Assembly (NCBI RefSeq): GCF_003254625.1
Contig: NZ_QJRJ01000076.1
Coordinates: 62,001-126,000 of the forward strand
DNA: 64,000 nt
Reading direction: 5' to 3'
Origin: Flavobacterium ginsenosidimutans
GTDB lineage: Bacteria; Bacteroidota; Bacteroidia; Flavobacteriales; Flavobacteriaceae
Under the pieces are notes generated by a model that did no database searches, was not told the origin of the DNA, and saw nothing but the letters and a program-made list of their open reading frames with translations. Shown here in pieces: positions 35,112-44,222 of the stretch (positions are counted from its first letter, which is position 1; each line of letters opens with the position of its first letter). The position numbers and the translations under genes are program-made.

Positions 35112-36443
35112 TTATAAATTCTCAGAAAGTGAATAATATTCGTTAAGTCCAACAGCATACTTATCCAATTCATTATCAAAAATGAATGGAGAATGAGTAA
35201 CCGCTAATAAAAAATCACATTTATTTGAGTTTACAATATCAGGTAACAATGCCTTTTGCCACTTCATGCTAAGTGAAAGCTCGGGTTCGTCAAATAAAAC
35301 AATAAATCTTTTATCTTCAGAAGAAAGATAAACTTTAGAAAAAATAGAAACTATTTGTTTTTCTCCAGATGATAAATTTTTTAAATCAATTTTATTGTTA
35401 GTTATTTTAGATTTAATATAAATATTAATGTTGCTTTCATCATAATACACTTCTTTATTTACAAGGTATTTATTACATGCATCTTTAAATATTTTTATCA
35501 ATTTATCTAATGGCTTTTGTTTCTCATAGCTTTCAACTAACTTATTTAGCAAATGAATAGATAAAGGATTATTTACTTTTTTTGCAATAACAATATTTTT
35601 GATAGATTCCTTTTGTATTTCAGAAAGCAAGGAGCCAACTCTTGATAATATTAAATTGATGTCCTCTTCATTAGTTTTTTCAAGAACATTATTTTCAAAT
35701 TCATTATCATCAATAACTATATTTAATACATCTTTTGTAAACTGAGTTAATCCCTCTTTTAGTAATTTATCTATTTTATTTTCTAATTGAGTTAATTTCC
35801 TTTGAACATCATCCATTCCAAACTGAATCAATGTAGTATCTTCTTCAAGAAATTCATCATCATTATATCCTAAATTATGCAAATCCTCTTCAACTCTTCT
35901 ATAAGTTGGAAAATACATGATCTCTGAATTTCCTAATTTTTTTTGAATTTTTAAATCTAATTTCTTAAAAACTGGATTAAATTTAAACTCTTTTTCAAAA
36001 TCTTCAAAAAATCTAAATAATCTATGAATTGGGTATTTTCTAAACTTTGAATTAGTTTCAAGTAATCTTTCCAACTCATATGAATTTCTCTTCTTCTGAT
36101 TAAATCTTTTACTTAAAGATTCAAATTGAGCATATCCAAATTCTTTAATGAATTCTTTTACTTCACTTTCTTTATAAATTCTATCGATTGAATTCTGAAT
36201 TTCATCTTTTTTGATTTCAATATGATTTTTTTCATCATTATCAAATTCAATAATAAGCTTATAAAAGTTGAAATCATTTAATCTTAAAAAATTTCTTGTA
36301 AGTGTATAATATAACAAATTAAGAATTTGAGTTTTCCCTAATCCATTTTCACCTATTAATATTTTTTTATTTTCATCAAAAAAAATATCAACATCGTTCG
36401 TACCAAACAATCCTACTACACTAAATCTCTTTATATAATTCAT
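35112..36443 (-). CDS. ariA: AAA/ABC-type ATPase, PARIS AriA-type
   Basis: A 443-aa SMC/OLD-like ATPase. Walker A is GENGLGKTQ at residues 31-39 after the N-terminal 'FSVVGLFGTNDVDIFFDENK'. A long insertion with coiled-coil helices follows (about 60-340). The ABC signature 'LSSGEKQIVS' is near residue 357, Walker B 'IVLFDEPELSLS' near 381-392, and the D-loop/His switch 'THSPFIFDNEL' follows. This is the AAA_15/AAA_21 architecture seen with DUF4435 proteins in PARIS. It lies between parE and parC in the same orientation as both, and is visibly AT-rich with long A/T runs compared with the two topoisomerase genes, consistent with acquisition by transfer. Confidence 0.78.
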   Translation of the reverse strand: MNYIKRFSVVGLFGTNDVDIFFDENKKILIGENGLGKTQILNLLYYTLTRNFLRLNDFNFYKLIIEFDNDEKNHIEIKKDEIQNSIDRIYKESEVKEFIKEFGYAQFESLSKRFNQKKRNSYELERLLETNSKFRKYPIHRLFRFFEDFEKEFKFNPVFKKLDLKIQKKLGNSEIMYFPTYRRVEEDLHNLGYNDDEFLEEDTTLIQFGMDDVQRKLTQLENKIDKLLKEGLTQFTKDVLNIVIDDNEFENNVLEKTNEEDINLILSRVGSLLSEIQKESIKNIVIAKKVNNPLSIHLLNKLVESYEKQKPLDKLIKIFKDACNKYLVNKEVYYDESNINIYIKSKITNNKIDLKNLSSGEKQIVSIFSKVYLSSEDKRFIVLFDEPELSLSMKWQKALLPDIVNSNKCDFLLAVTHSPFIFDNELDKYAVGLNEYYSLSENL

Positions 36444-36507
36444 AGTTTTGAATATTTCTAAAACAATTAACTTATTGTTTTTTCAAGTTTTTTTTCAATT
36501 CCCCAGC

Positions 36508-36546
36508 CACTGACTGGGTTTTATATTCTGAAAACCGCAGACAGTG
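36508..36546. repeat. large imperfect hairpin between parE and the PARIS-like pair
   Basis: Residues 36508-36522 pair with 36531-36546: CACTG/CAGTG, an A-A mismatch, CTG/CAG, one bulged G, then GGTTTT/AAAACC, with an 8-nt loop. No T-run follows on the minus strand, so it is not a standard terminator. It may be a transcript-processing or attenuation site, or a scar at the insertion boundary. Confidence 0.6.
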
Positions 36547-36557
36547 ACTGCGCTTTT

Positions 36558-36565
36558 CAAAATTA
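36558..36565 (-). promoter_or_regulatory. -7-like box before the PARIS-like pair
   Basis: Plus-strand CAAAATTA reads TAATTTTG on the minus strand, an exact TAnnTTTG match, 115 nt upstream of the ATPase start. The nearest TTG on that strand is only 13 nt away, so the -33 element is not convincing. Confidence 0.35.
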
Positions 36566-36600
36566 AAAAATTCCGTGACAATGTTAAGGATTTTCATTTC

Positions 36601-38469
36601 TTAAACCTCCTCAAGCTCATCAATCTCAACTTTCAAATTCTTGATAATAAACTCTTGTCTGTCTGGTGTATTTTTCCCCATATAAAAAGATAACAACTGC
36701 TCAATCGAAGTATGTTTGTCCATCATAACCGGATCAAGGCGGATTGTGTCTCCAATAAAGTTTTTAAACTCATCTGGCGAAATCTCCCCCAAACCTTTAA
36801 ATCGGGTGATTTCTGGTTTTGGTTTTAGTTTTTCTATCGCGTCTTTTCTTTCTTCTTCAGAATAACAATAAATTGTTTCTTTTTTGTTTCTAACCCTGAA
36901 AAGCGGTGTTTGTAAAATATATAAATGCCCTTCTTTGATTAATTCTGGGAAAAATTGTAAAAAGAACGTAATTAAAAGCAAACGAATATGCATTCCGTCG
37001 ACATCGGCATCGGTTGCGATTACGATATTGTTGTAACGTAATTTTTCTAATCCGTCTTCGATATCTAACGCTGCTTGCAATAAATTGAATTCTTCATTTT
37101 CATACACAATTTTCTTCGTCATTCCGTATGAATTCAAAGGCTTACCACGTAAACTGAAAACGGCTTGTGTATTTACGTCACGCGACTTTGTAATCGATCC
37201 GGAAGCCGAATCTCCCTCGGTAATAAAAAGCGTGCTTTCTAAGTTTCTTGGGTTTTTAGTATCTGGAAGATGCGCACGGCAATCTCTTAATTTTTTGTTG
37301 TGAAGATTCGCCTTTTTAGCACGATCTGTAGCCAGTTTTCTAATTCCTGATAATTCCTTACGCTCACGTTCTGCCTGAAGAATTTTACGCAATAAAGCTT
37401 CGGCAGTTGTTGGATTTTTATGCAGGTAATTATCTAACTTTGTTTTGATAAAGTCGTTTACAAAAGTACGAACAGAAACTGCCGGCGTTCCATCATCAGA
37501 ACCCATATCTGTAGAACCTAATTTAGTTTTGGTCTGAGACTCAAAAACTGGTTCCATTACTTTAATACTAATCGCACTTACAATCGATTTACGAACGTCT
37601 GATGCCTCGAAATTCTTATTGTAAAACTCACGAATCGTTTTTACAACCGCTTCACGATAAGCCGCTAAGTGCGTTCCTCCCTGTGTTGTATTCTGACCGT
37701 TCACAAAAGAGTGATATTCTTCGCTGTATTGCGTTTTACTGTGTGTAAGCGCAACCTCGATATCATGTTCTTTTAAATGAATAATTGGATATTCTAAATC
37801 TTCTTCGCTTATTGTTTCTTCTAACAAATCACGAAGTCCATTTTCTGAATAATATTTTTCTCCATTGAAAATAATAGTCAAGCCATTGTTCAAATAACAA
37901 TAGTTTTTAACCATTTTAATCACATATTCTAAACGGAATTTATAGTTTTTGAAAATCGTTTCGTCTGGCGTAAAAGTTACTTTTGTTCCTTTACGTTTTG
38001 TGGTCTCCACTACATCTTCTTCTAAAACCAGATTTCCAGCAGAAAACTCCGCTGCTTTTTGTTTGTCTTCACGAACAGATTCTACGCGGAAATAATTGGA
38101 AAGTGCATTTACCGCTTTTGTTCCGACACCGTTCAAACCTACCGATTTCTGGAAAGCTTTAGAATCGTACTTTCCACCTGTGTTCATTTTCGAAACTACA
38201 TCGACCACTTTCCCCAACGGAATTCCACGTCCGTAATCACGAACAGAAACCGTTTTATCTTTTATCGTTACCTCGATAGTTTTTCCAGAGCCCATTACAA
38301 ACTCATCGATACAGTTATCTAAAACCTCTTTTAATAGAATATAAATACCATCATCTGGAGAAGAACCGTCTCCCAGTTTTCCGATATACATTCCCGGACG
38401 CATACGGATATGTTCTTTCCAATCAAGCGAACGAATATTATCTTCCGTATATTGATTTTGCTCTAGCAT
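36601..38469 (-). CDS. parE: DNA topoisomerase IV subunit B
   Basis: From ATG 38469 the product is 622 aa, the usual length; the upstream ATG at 38511 adds 14 residues without conserved character. It is the GHKL ATPase subunit: '[14 protein letters not shown]' (Bergerat N box), '[11 protein letters not shown]', '[14 protein letters not shown]' (ATP lid). The Toprim domain has '[11 protein letters not shown]' and '[16 protein letters not shown]'. It provides the energy for strand passage with ParC. The ParC gene normally follows directly; here two foreign genes and a 157-nt gap intervene. Confidence 0.93.
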   Translation of the reverse strand: MLEQNQYTEDNIRSLDWKEHIRMRPGMYIGKLGDGSSPDDGIYILLKEVLDNCIDEFVMGSGKTIEVTIKDKTVSVRDYGRGIPLGKVVDVVSKMNTGGKYDSKAFQKSVGLNGVGTKAVNALSNYFRVESVREDKQKAAEFSAGNLVLEEDVVETTKRKGTKVTFTPDETIFKNYKFRLEYVIKMVKNYCYLNNGLTIIFNGEKYYSENGLRDLLEETISEEDLEYPIIHLKEHDIEVALTHSKTQYSEEYHSFVNGQNTTQGGTHLAAYREAVVKTIREFYNKNFEASDVRKSIVSAISIKVMEPVFESQTKTKLGSTDMGSDDGTPAVSVRTFVNDFIKTKLDNYLHKNPTTAEALLRKILQAERERKELSGIRKLATDRAKKANLHNKKLRDCRAHLPDTKNPRNLESTLFITEGDSASGSITKSRDVNTQAVFSLRGKPLNSYGMTKKIVYENEEFNLLQAALDIEDGLEKLRYNNIVIATDADVDGMHIRLLLITFFLQFFPELIKEGHLYILQTPLFRVRNKKETIYCYSEEERKDAIEKLKPKPEITRFKGLGEISPDEFKNFIGDTIRLDPVMMDKHTSIEQLLSFYMGKNTPDRQEFIIKNLKVEIDELEEV

Positions 38470-38630
38470 ATATGATTTAGGATTTTTTGCTAATGTACCA
38501 TTTCTTAACAAAAAATGAAAGCGTATTTTCTTTTTGTTATGAATAATAACAGTTTAAAATCTATTTAAATTGATTTTAAAATAAAATGGCCTATAAAATT
38601 ATAAAAAACTGCTTTTTCGTCAAAAAAAAA

Positions 38631-39815
38631 CTATTTGATTCCGAGTACTTCTTTTGCCAAAGCAATCATTTCGGGCGTTCCAGTGTTTTTATTTTTTTCG
38701 TCTGAAAGTTTTACAACACCCTGCCAATGTGTGTTGTCGGGTTTTGTATCGGTTAATTTTATGACCATATTCATTGCTGGCAGTCCAACATCGTTGGTAA
38801 AATTTGTTCCGATTCCAAATGACATTTTTATTTTGTCCTGACAGAAATCGACAATCTTTTTTACTTTATCGTAATTTAAAGAATCTGAAAAAACAATCGC
38901 TTTTGATTTAGGATCGATTCCCATTTTGATATAATGCGAAATTACTTTTTGAGCAAATTCTATCGGATCGCCACTATCATGTCGAACTCCGTCAAAAAGT
39001 TTGGAATATTTTTTATCAAATTGATTGAAAAATATTTCTGTAGTATAAGTATCTGTTAAAGCGATTCCGAGATCTCCGCCATAAACTTTTGTCCAGTTTT
39101 CAAGTCCAATGGAATTCGCCATTTTAAAACCATATTGAGCAGCATGAAACATAAACCATTCGTGAGCGTGCGTCCCTAAAGGTCTTCGGTTATTTACCAT
39201 TGCAAAATGAACATTGCTGGTTCCTATAAAACTATTCCCGCCATAAGTTCGTAAAGTTTCATTTACCAAATCTTGTACATCATAAGAATGGCGTCTTCTC
39301 GTTCCAAATTCTAAAATCGAAACTCCAAGTTTATTGTAATTATCAATTTTCTCTTTGGTAAGACTTTTTACCGCTTCATCATTTAAACGAATTAGATGAT
39401 TGGCTTTGTAAAATAGTTCTGAAATCAGAGCCATTAAAGGCACTTCCCACAAAATGGTTCTGTACCAAAAGCCTTCAACAACAACTTTAATTTCTGAACC
39501 TTCTTGACTTATCTGAACTTCGGACGGATCAAAACTATAGCCTTGCAAAAAATCCAAATAAGTCGGATCAAGATATTGGCAATAATGCGACAGATAACTT
39601 TTTTCTTCTTTTGTCAAACGAAGGTCGGCCATCGCATCTACCGAATGGCGAAGTAAATCTGCAAAACCATCTGGAAAAATATGTTTACCACGATTTATAA
39701 ATCCGTAACGAACTTTTGCTTTTGGGAAAAGTTTGATTACAGCATGCTGCATCGTAAATTTATAGAAATCATTGTCTAAAATTGATTTCAAAAAAGTTGT
39801 TTCCATGGTATTCAT
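38631..39815 (-). CDS. pncB: nicotinate phosphoribosyltransferase
   Basis: A 394-aa enzyme that joins nicotinate to PRPP in the NAD salvage (Preiss-Handler) pathway. Family marks are 'SILDNDFYKFTMQHAV' at the N-terminus, 'EFGTRRRHSYDVQDLV' with the substrate-binding arginines, the autophosphorylation-site region 'GTHAHEWFMFHAA', and 'GVRHDSGDP' and 'FSDSLNYDKVKKI' of the PRPP site. The ATG at 39815 is used; a second ATG at 39806 is only three codons later. It appears to be a single-gene unit, with a 161-nt gap to parE and a 76-nt gap from the next gene. Confidence 0.93.
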   Translation of the reverse strand: MNTMETTFLKSILDNDFYKFTMQHAVIKLFPKAKVRYGFINRGKHIFPDGFADLLRHSVDAMADLRLTKEEKSYLSHYCQYLDPTYLDFLQGYSFDPSEVQISQEGSEIKVVVEGFWYRTILWEVPLMALISELFYKANHLIRLNDEAVKSLTKEKIDNYNKLGVSILEFGTRRRHSYDVQDLVNETLRTYGGNSFIGTSNVHFAMVNNRRPLGTHAHEWFMFHAAQYGFKMANSIGLENWTKVYGGDLGIALTDTYTTEIFFNQFDKKYSKLFDGVRHDSGDPIEFAQKVISHYIKMGIDPKSKAIVFSDSLNYDKVKKIVDFCQDKIKMSFGIGTNFTNDVGLPAMNMVIKLTDTKPDNTHWQGVVKLSDEKNKNTGTPEMIALAKEVLGIK

Positions 39816-39891
39816 ATTCGGATCATTCCTCGCTAAGATACGGCAATTTCACCAAAAGGAAAAAAATCAATCGAATAAAGCTTTATAAGTT

Positions 39892-40863
39892 TTACTTCGG
39901 AATTACCTTAAAAGCGGCAAAAGATTTTCCAAAAACATAAAATTCAATAAAACGTCCCAGTTTTTTCTCATAAGTAAGCTGAAACTCCATTACTCCATTT
40001 TCTACTTTTGATTTTTTTACCTTTATTTTTTCATCTTTTTTACCTAGATAATACAAGTCGTCTATTCTGGAAAGATTTTTAATTTTAAAAGTAATGTCGT
40101 CACCATCATTTGCGTTAACTACTCCAGAAAAAGGCATTAAAATTTCGCAATTTTCTTCTATAAATTCATTGTATATAAGAGGGCCATTCAAAAACTCTGC
40201 TTTATTTCCTGTATTCCCTTTATACATTGCACTCTCTGCATAATGTTTGGCATTAAAATATTTCGGATCCATGTCAAAATAGATCGGAGTAAATTTTTTC
40301 ACCGATACTTTTCGGCGGGAATCATAACTTCCCTGACCCCATGTAGCATCAACTAGAATCCACTTTCCATCTACTTGAACCGAATTCCATGAATGATTCA
40401 AGATGTAATTCCTTCTACCGATATCTGTCAATTCGGCTTTTGCGTCTCCATGTATTACCTGGCATTTTAAACCTGTCAATAAAGCCAAATGCTCATATAA
40501 CTGAGAAAATCCTTCGCAAACTGCTTTTCTTGATCGAAATGCTTTTTGTGTTGTTTTTGCATTTTGCAATTGTAGTTGCTTTGCCCAATCAGAATCGCTT
40601 TTTGAAATTTCTTTTGGTTTAGGTGGATTTAAAAATGTATCCAAATCATATTCGATATTTAATGCAATCCAGCTATAAATAGCCCTTGCTTTATCATGTT
40701 CTGTGGTAAAATCATTTTTAATTCTCTCCGCTAATTTTTCGGTGCTCCCAAAATCAGGATATTTTAAAACGATACTATCAATAGCAGTATACTGTTGCGA
40801 ATAAGAAGGGCTTATAAAAATAAAACTTAAAAGGAATGCTAGAACAATTTTCTTTATTGTCAT
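39892..40863 (-). CDS. exported transglutaminase-like protein, copy A
   Basis: A 323-aa exported protein (signal to about residue 23, ending SYSQ) with a transglutaminase-like cysteine-protease fold. The triad is visible: Cys116 in 'KAVCEGFSQLY', His157 in 'LNHSWNSVQVDGKW' and Asp172 in 'LVDATWGQGSYD'. A beta-rich C-terminal domain (about 215-323) follows. Such proteins act in the periplasm as peptidases or cross-linkers of unknown substrate. The neighbouring gene encodes a close paralogue (same lengths and motif spacing), so the pair arose by tandem duplication. Confidence 0.85.
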   Translation of the reverse strand: MTIKKIVLAFLLSFIFISPSYSQQYTAIDSIVLKYPDFGSTEKLAERIKNDFTTEHDKARAIYSWIALNIEYDLDTFLNPPKPKEISKSDSDWAKQLQLQNAKTTQKAFRSRKAVCEGFSQLYEHLALLTGLKCQVIHGDAKAELTDIGRRNYILNHSWNSVQVDGKWILVDATWGQGSYDSRRKVSVKKFTPIYFDMDPKYFNAKHYAESAMYKGNTGNKAEFLNGPLIYNEFIEENCEILMPFSGVVNANDGDDITFKIKNLSRIDDLYYLGKKDEKIKVKKSKVENGVMEFQLTYEKKLGRFIEFYVFGKSFAAFKVIPK

Positions 40864-40907
40864 TATACTATTAGGGTTTAGAAATGGGTTGAAATGGGGA
40901 AACTATT

Positions 40908-41888
40908 TTATTTCAGAGCAATTTTAAAAGAAACAATACTACTCGTGTCAACAAAAATGGTGATGTAATTACCCACATTGCTGTCAATAAGAATTTGGAA
41001 TTCTAAACCTCCTCTTCTTTCTTTTGGATTTTGAATTTTAACTGGCTGATTCTTTTTGTTTAAATAAAAAACCTGATTTGATTTTGAGAGGTTTTTAATT
41101 TCTACAGTTATTTTATCTCCGTTTTTTACTTCGATTATTCCTGTATTAGGAGTTTTGATTTTATAATCGTTTTCAATGGTTTTATTGTAAATCAAAGGTC
41201 CGTTTAAAAAATCTTCCTTACTTAATCTATCTCCTAAAAAAGATCCTGAATCAGGAAAATGTTTTGCGAAGAAATAGTCAGGATCAGTATCGAAATAAAT
41301 TGGATTATAATCATTAACCATTCTTCCTTTACTGCTGTCATAATAACCTTGACCCCAAGTTACATCAATAAGACGCCATTTTTTATCAATTAAAACCATA
41401 TTCCAAGCGTGATTTGAAGAAGTATTTTTTCTTCCAATATCAGCCGGTCTAATTTTAGAATCTCCTTTAACTACTTCGCATTTCAGTCCAACTTGCTCAG
41501 CTAAATTCTGATACAAAGCGGTAAAACCTTCACAAACTGCTTTTTTAGAGTTAAAAGCTTTTTGAATAAGATTATCATTCAGCTGTTTAATTTTTCTTTG
41601 TTTTTCAGCTTCTGAAGAATAACTGAAACCCTGCACTTTTGGCGGATTCAAAAATGCATTGTAGTCGTATTTTATATTTAAAGCAATCCAAGCGTAGATA
41701 GCTCGTGCACGATCTGAATCTGATTTAAAATCTTTTTCGATTCTTTCGGCTAATTTTTCGGTGGTATTAAAGCTTTTCGGGTATTTTGCAACAATCTTAT
41801 CGACTTCATTTACCTGTTGGGCAAAAGCGAAATTCAGAAAGAAAGTGCTCAAAAAAAGACATAGAAAAGCAATCTTTTTTAGTGGCAT
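40908..41888 (-). CDS. exported transglutaminase-like protein, copy B
   Basis: A 326-aa paralogue of the adjacent protein with signal ending FAQ. Cys119 in 'KKAVCEGFTALY', His160 in 'SSNHAWNMVLIDKKW' and Asp175 in 'RLIDVTWGQGYYD' keep the catalytic triad. The C-terminal domain also matches its neighbour ('LNGPLIYNKTIENDYKI' against 'LNGPLIYNEFIEENCEI'). It lies 44 nt before copy A and 4 nt after the FMN reductase, so the three probably form one transcript. Why two copies are kept is unclear; both appear intact. Confidence 0.86.
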   Translation of the reverse strand: MPLKKIAFLCLFLSTFFLNFAFAQQVNEVDKIVAKYPKSFNTTEKLAERIEKDFKSDSDRARAIYAWIALNIKYDYNAFLNPPKVQGFSYSSEAEKQRKIKQLNDNLIQKAFNSKKAVCEGFTALYQNLAEQVGLKCEVVKGDSKIRPADIGRKNTSSNHAWNMVLIDKKWRLIDVTWGQGYYDSSKGRMVNDYNPIYFDTDPDYFFAKHFPDSGSFLGDRLSKEDFLNGPLIYNKTIENDYKIKTPNTGIIEVKNGDKITVEIKNLSKSNQVFYLNKKNQPVKIQNPKERRGGLEFQILIDSNVGNYITIFVDTSSIVSFKIALK

Positions 41889-41892
41889 GTAT

Positions 41893-42417
41893 TTAAAAAC
41901 TTGATGTGATAATATCTTTTAATTGTTGATCTAATTCAGGATTTGAGATTTTGTTTTCGTCTAAATCAAAATTTGAATTGAAAGAAGGAAGCGAAAAAGC
42001 TCCTTTAATTTCGGCTCCATAACGTGGAAAAAGATTTTGAGCAATTCCTAAAACTGACGAACCGCCTCTTCCTCCTGGCGAAGTTGCCAATAACAACATT
42101 GGTTTGTGTTGGAAAACATCTTTTTCGATTCTTGAACTCCAATCGAAAACATTTTTGAAGGCAACAGAATAATTTCCATTATTTTCTGCCATAGAAACTA
42201 CTAAAATATCAGCTTCTTTTAATTTATTTAGAAATGCTTGAGCCACTTCATGCTGACCAACTTCTTTTTCAAGATCAACACTAAAAACTGGCATAGCAAA
42301 ATCATTCAGGTCTAAAACTTCAACATCTACATTTTCAAATAAACTTGACGCATAAGTTGCTAAACGTTTATTGATTGACTGCTTACTGTTACTTCCTCCA
42401 AAGGCTATAATTTTCAT
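41893..42417 (-). CDS. NAD(P)H-dependent FMN reductase family protein
   Basis: A 174-aa flavodoxin-like protein. The FMN phosphate loop is 'FGGSNSKQSINKRL' near residue 8; the flavin-contact segment is 'AENNGNYSVAFKNVFDWSSR' and 'LLATSPGGRGGSSVLG' follows. The family reduces FMN, quinones, azo dyes or chromate using NAD(P)H in the cytoplasm; the true substrate is unknown. Its stop codon is 4 nt before the next gene's start, so it heads a likely operon with the two transglutaminase-like proteins. Confidence 0.88.
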   Translation of the reverse strand: MKIIAFGGSNSKQSINKRLATYASSLFENVDVEVLDLNDFAMPVFSVDLEKEVGQHEVAQAFLNKLKEADILVVSMAENNGNYSVAFKNVFDWSSRIEKDVFQHKPMLLLATSPGGRGGSSVLGIAQNLFPRYGAEIKGAFSLPSFNSNFDLDENKISNPELDQQLKDIITSSF

Positions 42418-42518
42418 ATTGTGGTATTTATAAGTTTTAAACTTTCAAAAATTAAGCCATAAAATTACAATCCGTTTTTATTTAAACAAAAAAGACAGCA
42501 TCTGTTTGGTTTATTTTT

Positions 42519-43436
42519 TTATTTAGATTCTATTTCAAAAACCTCTTTTTGTATTTCTACGGAATAATCATTTGGTGAAATGCTTCCGCCAAAAGCTTTT
42601 GCATACACCTTCGTAAATTCTGCTCCAAAGTATAAAATAATAGCCGAATAATAAACCCAAACCAAAATTATAATTACAGAACCTGCCGCGCCATAAACGC
42701 TTGCAACCGTAGAATTCCCCAGATAAAGTCCAATTGCAAATTTACCAATCATGAATAAAATTGCTGTACTTGACGCTCCTATAAAAGCATCTTTCCATCT
42801 AATAATTCCATCTGGTAAAGTTCGGAATATAATAGCAAAAAGCAATGTGATGCTGGCAAAAACAATTACCAAATTTACCACATAAAAAAGATAAACCGTT
42901 GTATCAGGAAAATACAATTTTAAACGAGCGTTTAAAACATCCAAAGTAGCGTTAATCATTAAACTGACTAACATTAAAAACCCAACAGAAACGATCATAG
43001 AAAAGGACATAATTCTGTTTTGGATAAATTTTCGAAGACCCTTATTAGGTTTTGCTCGAAGTCCCCAAATGTAATTTATGGAACTCTGAATTTCTGCAAA
43101 AACTCCCGAAGCCCCAATCAGCAGCATCACAACCCCAAAAACGGTTACAAATACATTACTGTCTGATAATTGAACATTTTTGATTGCCTCCTGAATTTGT
43201 ACCGCAGCATTATTTCCAACCAACCTATTTATTTGACCGTACAATTGACCTGTGACTGCCTCTTCCCCAAAAAAGAAGCCACAAATGGTAATTATAATAA
43301 TCAATAAAGGAGGCAAAGCAAAAATGGTATAATAAGATAATGCCGCACTGAGCTTGATTGCATTATCGTCATTGAATTCTAAAAATGTTGTTTTTAATAA
43401 ATACCAAGTTCTCGAAAAGATATTATGATTTTTCAT
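42519..43436 (-). CDS. YihY/BrkB-family inner-membrane protein
   Basis: A 305-aa polytopic membrane protein with about six transmembrane helices. Family marks are 'DDNAIKLSAALSYYTIFALPPLLIII' in part (first helix with the conserved Ala-Leu-Ser-Tyr-Tyr), 'GASGVFAEIQSSINYIWGL' in the second cytoplasmic loop, 'FRTLPDGIIRWKDAFIGA' and 'YGAAGSVIIILVWVYYSAII'. Once annotated as ribonuclease BN by mistake, the family is now regarded as membrane proteins of unknown function. The cytoplasmic tail ends charged. It is separated from neighbours by about 100 nt on each side, so it is probably monocistronic. Confidence 0.88.
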   Translation of the reverse strand: MKNHNIFSRTWYLLKTTFLEFNDDNAIKLSAALSYYTIFALPPLLIIIITICGFFFGEEAVTGQLYGQINRLVGNNAAVQIQEAIKNVQLSDSNVFVTVFGVVMLLIGASGVFAEIQSSINYIWGLRAKPNKGLRKFIQNRIMSFSMIVSVGFLMLVSLMINATLDVLNARLKLYFPDTTVYLFYVVNLVIVFASITLLFAIIFRTLPDGIIRWKDAFIGASSTAILFMIGKFAIGLYLGNSTVASVYGAAGSVIIILVWVYYSAIILYFGAEFTKVYAKAFGGSISPNDYSVEIQKEVFEIESK

Positions 43437-43459
43437 TTGCTGATTTTTTGATATTTACT

Positions 43460-43467
43460 CAAATTTA
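43460..43467 (-). promoter_or_regulatory. -7-like box of the YihY-family gene
   Basis: CAAATTTA on the plus strand reads TAAATTTG on the minus strand, an exact TAnnTTTG match, 23 nt before the ATG at 43436. No good -33 partner was found. Confidence 0.45.
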
Positions 43468-43536
43468 AGCATTAATGAAAATTCTTTACTTCTTGGATTT
43501 TAGGCAGATTTTACATTTTTTCCATGTATGTATTTT

Positions 43537-44214
43537 TTAATCTATTTTTGAGATTTTATTATATTCTTCTTCTCTTCCTAAATTTTTTATTTTTAATATT
43601 TTCCTAAACTCACTTCTTGTTGGTTTGAGTAAATAAGAAAGTGAATCTATTTTTTGTCCTTTGATTTTGGTAACCGAATCTATTTTTTTTACATCATCAG
43701 CAAAATAAATATATTTCATTTTTAGAATATTCTTTTGCAACGAAATAATACTAATTCGCCAAAAAATGGAATCTCTATTACTAATAACAATATGACTATT
43801 AATTATTTTTGCTTTTTGATTGTATGAGAATCTAAAAATTGTATCAATATCTTTCCTGCTTATTTCTAAAGAATCTCCAATTTCAATCATAGAATATTTT
43901 TTCAAAGTTTCTTTTTCAATAAGTTGACCATTTACGATATTGTAATAATCTTTTAAAGAGTCCAAAAAACTTTTATGAAATCTATTTTTAAAGAAATATT
44001 CTTTTAAAATTCTATCTTCTTCAATTCTTAGAAAAGTAGAATCTTTATCAACATACAAACCTTTAAATCTTGACGGAAAACCAATTAATTCAGAGTCATT
44101 TTCAGGTTGTGGTTTTCCAAAATAAAGACACCCATAACATTCTGCCTCTGCATCTGCTTTTTTACATGAAACTGATACTATTATTAAAACCAAAATTAAG
44201 AATATCTTTCTCAT
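43537..44214 (-). CDS. lipoprotein of unknown function
   Basis: From ATG 44214 the product is 225 aa; lipobox SVSC with Cys17. The ATG at 44238 is rejected because it would overlap the upstream gene by 16 nt and lengthen the signal. Two more cysteines follow close by ('AECYGCLYFGKPQ'). The rest is charged and mixed, with 'GDSLEISRKDIDTIFRFSY' and 'NSHIVISNRDSIFWRI'. No family is recognised. It starts 8 nt after the DUF2459 gene stop, so it is cotranscribed with it. Confidence 0.7.
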   Translation of the reverse strand: MRKIFLILVLIIVSVSCKKADAEAECYGCLYFGKPQPENDSELIGFPSRFKGLYVDKDSTFLRIEEDRILKEYFFKNRFHKSFLDSLKDYYNIVNGQLIEKETLKKYSMIEIGDSLEISRKDIDTIFRFSYNQKAKIINSHIVISNRDSIFWRISIISLQKNILKMKYIYFADDVKKIDSVTKIKGQKIDSLSYLLKPTRSEFRKILKIKNLGREEEYNKISKID

Positions 44215-44222
44215 AGCCCGAT

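Noticed and set aside
36508..36546. Calling the parE/ATPase hairpin a rho-independent terminator
   Set aside because: No T-run follows on the relevant strand.
36558..36581. Full promoter for the PARIS-like pair using TTG at 36581-36579
   Set aside because: Spacing to the -7-like box is only 13 nt; typical spacing is 17-23.
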